This document shows, piece by piece, positions 26,481 through 34,564 of a stretch of DNA of 64,000 nucleotides. Every line of letters begins with the position of its first letter. Within the stretch, counting starts at the first letter, position 1. This DNA is from Perlucidibaca sp. (GTDB lineage: Bacteria > Pseudomonadota > Gammaproteobacteria > Pseudomonadales > Moraxellaceae): positions 1 through 64,000 of the forward strand of contig JAHFSA010000006.1 of assembly GCA_023265995.1 (NCBI GenBank), read 5' to 3'. The notes below the pieces were generated by a model. It was not told the origin of the DNA. It did no database searches and was given only the letters and a program-made list of their open reading frames with translations. The translations under genes and the position numbers were made by a program.

Positions 26481-28808
26481 ATGAGCGAGAGCCAGCGTCA
26501 CTACCGTACCTGCACCCTCTGCGAAGCCATGTGCGGCATCGTCATCGAGCATCGCGGCGAGCAGATCCTGTCCATCAAGGGCGACCCCGACGACCCGCTC
26601 AGCCGCGGCCACATCTGCCCCAAGGCCGTGGCCCTGCAGGACCTGCAGGATGACCCGGACCGCATCCGCCAGCCGCTCAAGCGCATCGGCGAAGGCGCCA
26701 GTGCCGAATGGATGCCGGTGAGCTGGGAGTCGGCCTTCGAGGAGATCGAGGTCCGCTTCAAGGCCATACGCACGCAGCACGGCAAGAACAGCCTGGCGGT
26801 CTATGCCGGCAACCCGACAGCGCACAGCCTCGGCGCCATGCTCTTCCTGCCCAACCTGATCCGCGCCATCGGCGGCCGCAACCGCTTCAGCGCCACCAGC
26901 GTCGATCAGCTGCCGCACATGCTGGCCAGCTACCGCATGTACGGCAACCAGACCCTGTTCACCATTCCCGATCTCGACCGCTGCGAATACCTGCTGGTGA
27001 TCGGCGCCAATCCGGCCGCCTCCAACGGCAGCATGATGTCGGCCGGCGACCCCATGGGCCGCATCAAGGCCATACGCCAGCGCGGCGGCCAGGTCGTGGT
27101 CGTGGACCCGCGACGCACCGAGACCGCCGACAAGGCCGACCGCCATGTCTTCATCCGCCCCGGCAGCGACGTCTGGTTTGTCGGCGCTCTGCTCCAGGTC
27201 ATCTTCAGCGAGCGCCTGGCACGTCCGCGCCACCTCGCCGCCATGATTTCCGGCCTCGATGCCCTCAAGGCCGCCGTCGCCGACATCACGCCGGCCGTGG
27301 CCGCGCGCCGCACCGGCATCAAGGCCGACACCATCCGCGACATCGCCCGCGCCTTCGCCGCCAGTCAGCACGCCTGCGCCTACTCGCGCTGCGGCACCTC
27401 CATGCAGACCAGCGGCCAGCTCGCCACCTGGCTGGTGCAGGCACTCAACATCGTCACCGGCAACCTCGACCACGAAGGCGGCATGATGTTCACCCGCCCG
27501 GCCATCGACCTGGTCGCCCTCAGCGCCAGCCACCGCAGCCTGCAAGGCTCGTTCGCGCGCTTCCGCTCACGCGTGCGCGGCCTGCCCGAGTTCGGCGGCG
27601 AACTGCCGGTGGCGGCACTGGCCGAGGAAATCCTCACGCCCGGCGACGGCCAGATCCGCGGCCTGCTCACCCATGCCGGCAACCCGGTGCTGTCGACACC
27701 GAACGGGCGCCAGCTGGCCGGAGCTCTGGACACGCTGGACTGCTTTGTCGCCATCGACTGCTACCTGAACGAGACCACACGCCACGCCCACTTCATCCTG
27801 CCGCCCACCGGCCCGCTGGAGCGCCCGTACTACGACCTGGTGTTCAATGCCCTGGCCGTGCGCAATGTCGCCAAGTACTCGCCGGCGCTGATCGCCAAGT
27901 CGCCGGATGCCCGCCACGACTGGCAGATCCTCCAGGAGCTGACCCTGCGCCTGAGCACCGCGCCGGGGAGCGAGCGCTGGCAGGCCCGTGCCGCCCAGCG
28001 CCTGGTCGAGCGCCTCGGCCTCGAAGGCCTGCTCGACATCCTGCTGCGCGTCGGCCCCTACGGCCAGCAGCCGGCCTGGCTGAAACGCGCCACCGACCTG
28101 CTCGCCGACAACCCGCTGACCGGACCGCTGTTCTCGCAGGTGAAGACCTGGTTGCTGCAACGCGGCCGCGAGCGCAACAACCTCGACCAGATGCTGACCA
28201 GCCTGGGTCCGCTCAGCCCTCACGCACGCGGCCTCAGCCTCAAGGTGCTGAAGCAGAATCCGCATGGCGTCGACCTCGGCCCGCTCCAGCGCATGCTGCC
28301 CGAGCGCCTGTTCACCGCCGACAAGAGCATCCAGCTCAGTCCACCGGAGTTTCTCGCCGGCCTCGCCACGCTGCTGCAGGCACCGGCAACGGAAGCCCCC
28401 AAGGGCCCCGGCCGCCGCCTGCTGCTGATCGGTCGTCGCCATGTGCGCAGCAACAACTCGTGGATGCACAACAGCCATCGCCTGGTGAAGGGCAAGGACC
28501 GCTGCACCGTCCTCCTGCATCCGGAAGATGCCGAGGCGCTGGCACTGCAGGACGGCGAGCAGATCACGCTGCGCAGCCGTGTCGGCGAAATCCGTCTGCC
28601 GGTGCAGATCAGCGACGGCATCATGCCCGGCGTCGCCAGCGTGCCGCACGGCTGGGGCCACGACCGTCCCGGTGCGCGCCTGACGGTGGCCGAGCGCCAT
28701 GCCGGCGCCAGCCTCAACGACCTCACCGACGAGCTGGATCTGGATCCGATCAATGGTGTCGCCGTGCTCAACGGCTTCTGGGTGCGCGCCCTCAAGCCGG
28801 CGGCCTGA
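26481..28808 (+). CDS. Molybdopterin-dependent oxidoreductase with [4Fe-4S] cluster
   Basis: A 775-residue member of the molybdopterin oxidoreductase (DMSO reductase) superfamily. The N-terminus gives a [4Fe-4S] motif, Cys11-x2-Cys14-x3-Cys18-x27-Cys46. Bis-MGD-binding segments include VIGANPAASNG, VVVDPRRTETADKAD and the C-terminal RSNNSWMHNSHRL. Near residue 140, where the Mo ligand is expected, the sequence is SATSVDQLPH, with neither Cys nor Sec. There is no twin-arginine signal, so it is cytoplasmic. Start has AAGGAAG upstream. The electron partner and substrate are unknown. Confidence 0.88.
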   Translation: MSESQRHYRTCTLCEAMCGIVIEHRGEQILSIKGDPDDPLSRGHICPKAVALQDLQDDPDRIRQPLKRIGEGASAEWMPVSWESAFEEIEVRFKAIRTQHGKNSLAVYAGNPTAHSLGAMLFLPNLIRAIGGRNRFSATSVDQLPHMLASYRMYGNQTLFTIPDLDRCEYLLVIGANPAASNGSMMSAGDPMGRIKAIRQRGGQVVVVDPRRTETADKADRHVFIRPGSDVWFVGALLQVIFSERLARPRHLAAMISGLDALKAAVADITPAVAARRTGIKADTIRDIARAFAASQHACAYSRCGTSMQTSGQLATWLVQALNIVTGNLDHEGGMMFTRPAIDLVALSASHRSLQGSFARFRSRVRGLPEFGGELPVAALAEEILTPGDGQIRGLLTHAGNPVLSTPNGRQLAGALDTLDCFVAIDCYLNETTRHAHFILPPTGPLERPYYDLVFNALAVRNVAKYSPALIAKSPDARHDWQILQELTLRLSTAPGSERWQARAAQRLVERLGLEGLLDILLRVGPYGQQPAWLKRATDLLADNPLTGPLFSQVKTWLLQRGRERNNLDQMLTSLGPLSPHARGLSLKVLKQNPHGVDLGPLQRMLPERLFTADKSIQLSPPEFLAGLATLLQAPATEAPKGPGRRLLLIGRRHVRSNNSWMHNSHRLVKGKDRCTVLLHPEDAEALALQDGEQITLRSRVGEIRLPVQISDGIMPGVASVPHGWGHDRPGARLTVAERHAGASLNDLTDELDLDPINGVAVLNGFWVRALKPAA

Positions 28809-28825
28809 GCCGGTCATCGTCACCG

Positions 28826-28860
28826 AGGACGCCGCCACGGCTTTGTCGCGGCGGCGTCCT
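28826..28860 (+). terminator. Hairpin terminator after the molybdopterin oxidoreductase
   Basis: AGGACGCCGCC (28826-28836) pairs perfectly over 11 bp with GGCGGCGTCCT (28850-28860), loop 13 bases. No T-run follows. It separates the oxidoreductase gene from psd. Confidence 0.55.
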
Positions 28861-28908
28861 GAATTACCATCGCGCATCTGTACCCACGTAATCTCTAAGG
28901 ATGCCCTC

Positions 28909-29763
28909 ATGGCCCTGTCGCGCGACCGCCTGCTCACCCTGCCGCAATACCTGCTGCCGCAGCATGGCCTGTCCCGTCTCGTCGGCGGTCTCGCCGACAG
29001 CCGCACCCACTGGATCAAGGACACCTTCATCCGCAAGTTCGCGGCGCGTTACGAGATCGACATGAACGATGCCGCCGAGCCAGATCTCGGCGCCTACGAG
29101 AACTTCAACGCCTTCTTCACGCGCGCCCTCAAGCCCGGTGCCCGTCCGCTCGACAACACGCCCGGCAGCATTCTCTGCCCGGCCGACGGCGCCATCTCGC
29201 AGCTCGGCCCGATCAGCCAGGACCAGGTCTTCCAGGCCAAGGGCCACAGCTACTCGCTGAGCGACCTGCTGGCCAGCGAAGCCGATGCCGCGCCCTATGT
29301 CGGTGGTCAGTTCGCCACCGTCTACCTGTCGCCGCGCGACTACCATCGCGTGCACATGCCCTTCGCCGGCCGCCTGACCAAGTCGGTCTACATTCCCGGC
29401 GACCTGTTCTCGGTCAATACCCGCACCGCCGAGCAGGTGCCCAATCTGTTCGCCCGCAACGAGCGCCTGGTCGCCCACTTCGACACCGCCCTCGGCCCCA
29501 TGGTGGTGGTGCTGGTCGGCGCCATGATCGTGGCCAGCATCGAGACGGTCTGGGGTGGCATCGAGGCCATCGGTCGCGACATCCGCAGCACCGACTACGC
29601 CGGCAAGGCGCCGGTGGAGCTCGCCGCCGGCGCCGAAATGGGCCGCTTCCGTCTCGGCTCCACGGCCATTGTGCTGTTCGGGCCGGATGTCATGAGCTGG
29701 GATGCCGCCTATCAGGCCGGCACACCGACCCGCATGGGCACCCGCTTCGGTCAGTCGCGCTGA
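28909..29763 (+). CDS. psd: Psd, phosphatidylserine decarboxylase proenzyme
   Basis: Membrane-bound pyruvoyl enzyme that makes phosphatidylethanolamine. The self-cleavage motif LGST lies in FRLGSTAIVLFGP near the C-terminus, splitting the 284-residue proenzyme into beta and alpha chains. Also seen are PADGAISQLGPI, YLSPRDYHRVHMP (catalytic Asp-His) and FSVN. Start ATG 28909 has AAGGA seven bases upstream. Two hairpins follow the gene. Confidence 0.96.
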   Translation: MALSRDRLLTLPQYLLPQHGLSRLVGGLADSRTHWIKDTFIRKFAARYEIDMNDAAEPDLGAYENFNAFFTRALKPGARPLDNTPGSILCPADGAISQLGPISQDQVFQAKGHSYSLSDLLASEADAAPYVGGQFATVYLSPRDYHRVHMPFAGRLTKSVYIPGDLFSVNTRTAEQVPNLFARNERLVAHFDTALGPMVVVLVGAMIVASIETVWGGIEAIGRDIRSTDYAGKAPVELAAGAEMGRFRLGSTAIVLFGPDVMSWDAAYQAGTPTRMGTRFGQSR

Positions 29764-29768
29764 GCTCC

Positions 29769-29792
29769 GGGCCGCCCCGCCACGGGCGGCCC
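29769..29792 (+). terminator. Hairpin directly after psd
   Basis: GGGCCGCCC (29769-29777) pairs perfectly with GGGCGGCCC (29784-29792), loop of six bases, five bases after the psd stop. No T-run follows, so it may be an mRNA-stabilising or Rho-assisted element. Confidence 0.5.
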
Positions 29793-29843
29793 TGCCACAA
29801 TCGATCAAAAAATAATCTCATGGCTGGCAAATTCTGCCGACAA

Positions 29844-29864
29844 CGGGCTCATGCCCGGTTTTTT
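29844..29864 (+). terminator. Intrinsic terminator downstream of psd
   Basis: CGGGC-TCAT-GCCCG (29844-29857) is followed by G and six Ts (to 29864), a short but canonical intrinsic terminator. The remaining 29865-29994 is AT-rich leader sequence upstream of the lipoprotein gene and holds no other gene I can support. Confidence 0.6.
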
Positions 29865-29994
29865 ACAATCAATAACAAAATATCGACACAGCTAACCCTT
29901 TAGTTACATGGCGTTATTTAATACCCTACGAAGAGTGACTATCACGTCCTGCCCAATTTGTTTTATCGCGGCCGACACGCCGAAGAGGAATACC

Positions 29995-30975
29995 ATGCAG
30001 AAATACAAAATGACTCGACTGGCAGCCTACCTGGTCGTGGCCGTCGGCCTCGCCGCCTGCGGCGCCAACGGCAGCGATTCCGACGGCAGCAACGGTAATG
30101 GCAACGGCAACGGTAATGGCAACGGCGGCAGCACCTGCACCTCCGGCACCATCTGCACCGTGCAGGACACCCTCGACCAGCTCACCAACGGCACTCCGCT
30201 GACCCCGGTCCAGGATCTGGTCAACGGCCTGCTCGACCCGAACTCCGGCGGTCTCTCCGCACTCACCGGCCCGATCAACGACATCACCTCCGACGGTGCT
30301 GCCCTGGCCCAGCTCAATGAGCTCGTTACCGCCCTCGTCGGCAAGAATGACAGCGCCCTGACCCCGGTCATCGCCGCACTCAACAGCGTGCTCAGCGCCG
30401 GCGGCGCCGCGCCGGTCCCGGGCGCCCCGAGCCTGACCCCGGCTCAGCTCTGCGCTCTGCCGGGCGTTGGTGAACAGCTGGCCAGCGCCGCCGGCTCCAC
30501 CTGCACCGACAGCGGCAGCACCCCGCCGATCGATGCCACCCAGCTCTGCGCCATCCCGACCCTCGGTCCGCAACTCGCAGCAGCTGCCGGCGCCACCTGC
30601 ACCGGCACCGGCACTGGCGGCAGCGGTGACTCCGGCGGCCTGATCACCACCGTCCAGAGCACGCTGAACACCGTCGCCGGCGGCACCCCGCTGACCCCGG
30701 TCCAGACTCTGGTCAACACCCTGGTCGACCCGTCTGCCGGCGCCCTCAGCGCACTGACCGGCCAGATCGACGCCGTGACTTCAGACGGCGCCAGCCTGGC
30801 TCAGCTCAACGACCTGGTCTCGGCTCTCACCAGCCAGAACACCGATGGCGCCCTGGATCCGCTGCTCACCACGCTGAACGGCATCCTGGCCGGCGGCTCC
30901 AGCACTCCGGACCCGACCACGCTGCTGACGTCCAACCCGCTGACCGGCGCTCTCTGCGGCATCCTCGGCTGCTGA
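29995..30975 (+). CDS. Putative lipoprotein with internally duplicated module, unknown function
   Basis: A 326-residue exported lipoprotein that I cannot assign. The signal peptide ends in lipobox LAAC (Cys22), followed by an Asn-Gly repeat linker. Two copies of an ~80-residue module follow, each with GTPLTPVQ, then L-DP, GxLSALTG, TSDGA and LAQLN, at roughly residues 52-135 and 215-300. Between them lie two ~30-residue repeats of the QLCA-P---G-QLA-AAG-TCT type. Cysteines occur in pairs, suggesting disulfides. ATG 29995 has AGAGGA upstream; an in-frame ATG at 29908 would hide the signal peptide. Confidence 0.75.
   Translation: MQKYKMTRLAAYLVVAVGLAACGANGSDSDGSNGNGNGNGNGNGGSTCTSGTICTVQDTLDQLTNGTPLTPVQDLVNGLLDPNSGGLSALTGPINDITSDGAALAQLNELVTALVGKNDSALTPVIAALNSVLSAGGAAPVPGAPSLTPAQLCALPGVGEQLASAAGSTCTDSGSTPPIDATQLCAIPTLGPQLAAAAGATCTGTGTGGSGDSGGLITTVQSTLNTVAGGTPLTPVQTLVNTLVDPSAGALSALTGQIDAVTSDGASLAQLNDLVSALTSQNTDGALDPLLTTLNGILAGGSSTPDPTTLLTSNPLTGALCGILGC
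30088..30129 (+). repeat. Imperfect Asn-Gly codon repeat in lipoprotein linker
   Basis: Five Asn-Gly dipeptide units are encoded by near-identical hexamers alternating AACGGT/AACGGC and AATGGC, just after the lipidated cysteine. Length change would stay in frame and only alter the linker. Confidence 0.7.
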
Positions 30976-31000
30976 TAGCCAGATCGCTGCTGCAACACTG

Positions 31001-31032
31001 AAAACCCCCGCCTAGTGCGGGGGTTTTCTTTT
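31001..31032 (+). terminator. Intrinsic terminator after the duplicated lipoprotein gene
   Basis: AAAACCCCCGC (31001-31011) pairs perfectly with GCGGGGGTTTT (31017-31027) around a five-base loop and is followed by CTTTT. This is the most canonical Rho-independent terminator in the window. Confidence 0.9.
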
Positions 31033-31089
31033 GCATGACCGCCAGACGCTGCGTTAACGTGTGGCATCTCCCCGGACACGAACCCCGCC

Positions 31090-31992
31090 ATGCGCATCAC
31101 CCTGAAACAGCTGGACGTGTTTGCCGCCGTCGCCCGTGAAGGCAGCGTCACCCGCGCCTCGGCCTGGCTCAACCTGACGCAGAGCGCGACCAGCATGGCG
31201 CTGTCCGACCTCGAGACCCAACTCGGCGCCAAGCTCTTCGATCGCGTCGGTCGCCGCCTGCAGCTCAACGAGCTGGGCTCGCGCCTGCTGCCGCTGGCGC
31301 AGGAAACCGTGGCCCGCGCCAGCGAGATCGAGGACATCGCCAGCGGTGATCTGCCCGGTGTCGGCCGCCTGCGTCTCGGCGCCAGCCTGAGCATAGGCAA
31401 CTACCTCATGCCGCAGCTCATCGGCGACTACATGAAGATTCATCCGGAGGCAGAGATCAGCCTCGATGTCGGCAATACCCGCCACGTCATCGAGGCCGTC
31501 AAGCAGTTCACCTGCGACATCGGTTTCATCGAAGGTTTCTGCCACGAACCAGATATCGAGATGCTGCCGTGGATAGAGGATGAGCTGGTGATTTTCGCCG
31601 GCAGCGAGCATGCCCTCGCCCGCCAGCAGCAGGTCAGCGCTGACGACCTCGCACAGGCGTACTGGATATTGCGCGAGCCGGGCTCGGGCACGCGCGAGGT
31701 CTTCGACAATGCTGTCGCCGGCACGCTGCCGACGCTCAAGGTGAGACTGGAACTGAGCCACACCGAGGCCATACGGCGCGCGGTGGAGGCCGGCATAGGC
31801 CTGGGCTGCGCCTCGCGCCTGACCTTGCAGGAAAGCCTGGATCAGGGTCGCATCAAGGTGCTGGCCACGCCCTTCCTCAACCTGCGCCGCTCGCTCTTCG
31901 TGCTGCGCCATCGCAGCAAGTACCAGACCCGCGGCATGCAGCAGTTCCTCGGCACCTGCGGGCTGGATGCCGCCGCTCCGGCCCGGGGCTGA
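31090..31992 (+). CDS. LysR-family transcriptional regulator
   Basis: A 300-residue LysR-type regulator. The N-terminal winged helix-turn-helix reads MRITLKQLDVFAAVAREGSV, then RASAWLNLTQSATSMALSDLE and LFDRVGRRLQLNELG. The effector domain (about 90-290) starts GRLRLGASLSIGNYLMPQLI. It lies alone between the lipoprotein terminator and the convergent serB, so its target is not evident. No strong ribosome site precedes the ATG. Ligand unknown. Confidence 0.92.
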   Translation: MRITLKQLDVFAAVAREGSVTRASAWLNLTQSATSMALSDLETQLGAKLFDRVGRRLQLNELGSRLLPLAQETVARASEIEDIASGDLPGVGRLRLGASLSIGNYLMPQLIGDYMKIHPEAEISLDVGNTRHVIEAVKQFTCDIGFIEGFCHEPDIEMLPWIEDELVIFAGSEHALARQQQVSADDLAQAYWILREPGSGTREVFDNAVAGTLPTLKVRLELSHTEAIRRAVEAGIGLGCASRLTLQESLDQGRIKVLATPFLNLRRSLFVLRHRSKYQTRGMQQFLGTCGLDAAAPARG

Positions 31993-32001
31993 GGCCGCGC
32001 G

Positions 32002-33231
32002 TCAGCGCATGCCGTCGAGGTCGCGGTCGCGCACACCGAGCAGGTAGAGAATGCCATCCAGGCCCAGCGTCGAAATCGCCTGCTTGGCGTTGGCGCGCAC
32101 CAGCGGCTTGGCGCGGAAGGCGATGCCGAGACCGGCAATGGAGAGCATGGGCAGGTCGTTGGCGCCATCGCCGACGGCGATCACCTGCTCCAGGTTGACA
32201 CCCTCGCTGGCCGCGATCTCGCGCAGCAGTTCCGCCTTGCGCTTGCCATCCACGACACGGCCGACAACACGGCCGGTGACCTTGCCATCCTCGATTTCCA
32301 GGCTGTTGGCATGGACATAGTCGATGCCCAGCTTCTTCTGCAGATACTCGCCGAAATAGGTGAAGCCGCCAGACAGGATGGCGGTCTTGTAACCCAGCGC
32401 CTTGAGTGTGCGCATGAGGTGCTCGGCACCCTCGCTGAGCTTGAGCGAAGCCGCGATGCTTTCCAGCACGGAGGCATCCAGACCCTTGAGCAAGGCGACG
32501 CGGGCCTCGAAGCTCTGGATGAAGTCGAGCTCGCCCAGCATGGCGCGCTCGGTGATGGCAGCGACCTGTTCGCCGACACCGGCGGCCTTGGCCAGCTCGT
32601 CGATGACCTCGTGCTCGATCAGCGTCGAATCCATGTCGAAGCAGACCAGGCGACGGCTGCGGCGGAAGGCATTGTCGCGCTGGAAGGCGATGTCGACACC
32701 GAGCTCGCCGGCCAGGCGCAGGAACTCGCCACGCATGACATCAAGGTCACGCGGCTCGCCGCGCACGGAGAACTCGACGCAGGCCTTGGCCTGGGCCGGG
32801 CTGGCCGTCTCGCCCTCGAGCGCGACACGCCCGGACAGACGCTGCAGGCCGTCGATGTTGAGGCCCTGCTCGGCGATCAGCGCGGTCAGTTCGGCGAGAT
32901 GCTCGGCGGTGATCTTGCGCGCCAGCAAGGTCACGATGTAGCGCGGCTTGCCCTGCCCCGACACCCACTGGTGGTAGCTGTCACCGCTGATCGGCGTGAA
33001 GCGGGCGTGCAGGCCGAGAGCATGGGCCTCGAACAGCACGGCGCGCATGAGGCGCGCGGAGTCGTCCTCGCCGCCGGTCTCGATCACCAGGCCGAGGGTG
33101 AGCTGATCATGAATGACCGCCTGGCTGACATCGAGGATGTTGACCTGATGTGCAGCCAGCGCACGCGTCAGCACGGCACTGATGCCGGGACGATCGGGGC
33201 CGGCGATGGAAACGAGCAGGATTTCACGCAC
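32002..33231 (-). CDS. serB: SerB, phosphoserine phosphatase with ACT domains
   Basis: Last step of serine synthesis. The 409-residue form has two N-terminal ACT-like domains (about 1-80 and 95-165; IAGPDRPGISAVLTRAL) followed by the HAD phosphatase. Catalytic motif I is FDMDSTLIEHEV (Asp199, Asp201), motif II LSGGF, and motif III/IV AVGDGANDLPML. The start is GTG 33231, with AAGGA seven bases upstream. Divergent from an AhpA/YtjB-like gene, the same pairing as in enterobacteria. Confidence 0.95.
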   Translation of the reverse strand: MREILLVSIAGPDRPGISAVLTRALAAHQVNILDVSQAVIHDQLTLGLVIETGGEDDSARLMRAVLFEAHALGLHARFTPISGDSYHQWVSGQGKPRYIVTLLARKITAEHLAELTALIAEQGLNIDGLQRLSGRVALEGETASPAQAKACVEFSVRGEPRDLDVMRGEFLRLAGELGVDIAFQRDNAFRRSRRLVCFDMDSTLIEHEVIDELAKAAGVGEQVAAITERAMLGELDFIQSFEARVALLKGLDASVLESIAASLKLSEGAEHLMRTLKALGYKTAILSGGFTYFGEYLQKKLGIDYVHANSLEIEDGKVTGRVVGRVVDGKRKAELLREIAASEGVNLEQVIAVGDGANDLPMLSIAGLGIAFRAKPLVRANAKQAISTLGLDGILYLLGVRDRDLDGMR

Positions 33232-33355
33232 CGGAGTGTCCTTGCAGGAATGAACTTGGCTGAATTGTAGCGAAAAGGCCGCGCGCTGGCAGCGTCGTGC
33301 TGACGCGCCTCATCGGCTCGGTTAATCTTATGCGGGTCTTGCAAGGAACATGAAA

Positions 33356-34516
33356 ATGGCGCGACGCGTCTGGCTTTTCTGGTTGCTGAGTGTGGTGATG
33401 ACGGTCGCTGTCGGCTGGCTCGCGCACCGCAGCGATGTCACGCGCGAACAACGCCAGCTCGGCCAGGAACTGGCTGCGCAACTGGCCGCCAGCAGTGCCC
33501 CCTGGATACTCAACCAGGACATGACCAGCCTCAACCTGCTGCTGACCGGGCTCGACTCCCGCCCCGGTCTGGCGCAGATCGAGATCGATGATGCCAACGG
33601 TCGTCGCCTGGTCATGACCACGCTCAACGGCCTGCCCGGCCAGCAGGTCATACGCCCCATCCTCATCGGCCAGCAGCATCTCGGCGAACTGCGTCTGACC
33701 CTGCACGAGCCGCAGCTGCTGGTCTGGCTGAGCAATCACGCCGCCCCGCTGGCGCTGATCGCCGCCCTGCAGCTGCTCTGCTTCGTGCTCGCCGGCCGTC
33801 AGCCGCGCGAAAGCGCCCGCACCCGGCCTGTCGAGGCAGCAGCGGCCCCGGCCATTCCGGCTCCCGGCAGCGACACCTCATCGCCCTTCCAGCCGGCGCC
33901 GCCAGTGCAGCCGCACGAGGCCCTGCTGTGCATACAGCCGGACGATCCGCGACATCTGCTGGAGCGCGTCAGCCATCATCTGCAGGCCGACATCTTCGAC
34001 GTCATGAATCTGCTGCTGGAGCGTGTCGCGCGCCTGTGCGGCGGCACCCTGGTACGCGCCATGAGCGGCCCTGAGGGCGCCCTGCTGCGCTTCGAGGGCT
34101 GCGAGCAGGGTGAGCGCGCCTGGCAGGCCCTGTGCGCCGCCAGCCTGTCCCTGCAGCTTGCCGATCGCGCTGGCCAGGTACGCTCCCGGGAAGGCCTGCT
34201 CTGGCTGCCCATGAAGGCCGGCCTGCACTGGCGTCCGCAAGGGCGTCAGGACGGAGCCGACATTGCCGGCCTGCTGGCCTGGGCGGCACCGACCCAGCAG
34301 CTGCTGGTGAGCGGCGCGCCGGCGCTGCCGGAAAGCACGCGTCGCCGCGCCCGCTGGGGACGCCAGGTCACGCTGGATATCGCCGAGATCGGCCAGCTGC
34401 AGGCGACACCGCTGGAGCAGCTGGGCATGGAGGCGGAGGCCGCGATACGGATTCAGGCCGAACGCCTGGTGCCGCTGGAAGAGCGCGCCGAGTCACACCC
34501 GGCGGCACTGGTCTGA
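33356..34516 (+). CDS. AhpA/YtjB-like inner-membrane protein
   Basis: A 386-residue membrane protein with an N-terminal transmembrane helix (about 5-22), an extracytoplasmic loop of about 100 residues containing APWILNQDMTSLNLLLTGL, and a second helix (about 125-145, APLALIAALQLLCFVLAG). A cytoplasmic part of about 230 residues follows a Pro/Ala linker. The layout and its position divergent to serB fit the YtjB/SMP/AhpA family of unclear function. ATG 33356 is preceded by AAGGA at eight bases; ATG 33350 lies too close. Confidence 0.7.
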   Translation: MARRVWLFWLLSVVMTVAVGWLAHRSDVTREQRQLGQELAAQLAASSAPWILNQDMTSLNLLLTGLDSRPGLAQIEIDDANGRRLVMTTLNGLPGQQVIRPILIGQQHLGELRLTLHEPQLLVWLSNHAAPLALIAALQLLCFVLAGRQPRESARTRPVEAAAAPAIPAPGSDTSSPFQPAPPVQPHEALLCIQPDDPRHLLERVSHHLQADIFDVMNLLLERVARLCGGTLVRAMSGPEGALLRFEGCEQGERAWQALCAASLSLQLADRAGQVRSREGLLWLPMKAGLHWRPQGRQDGADIAGLLAWAAPTQQLLVSGAPALPESTRRRARWGRQVTLDIAEIGQLQATPLEQLGMEAEAAIRIQAERLVPLEERAESHPAALV

Positions 34517-34564
34517 GTCGGAGGCACGGCCCGGGCGGCATGCCCGGACCGCGCAACGGCCGCG

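Noticed and set aside
26481-26560. Twin-arginine export of the molybdopterin oxidoreductase by the tatABC products in this window
   Set aside because: The N-terminus begins directly with the iron-sulfur motif and has no RR signal or hydrophobic segment.
30088-30129. Asn-Gly repeat as a phase-variation switch
   Set aside because: The unit is six bases, so gain or loss of units stays in frame; it can only change linker length.
34531-34547. Hairpin CCGGGC-GGCAT-GCCCGG between convergent genes before parC
   Set aside because: Only six base pairs and no T-run, which is expected by chance in GC-rich spacer, so I did not annotate it as a terminator.
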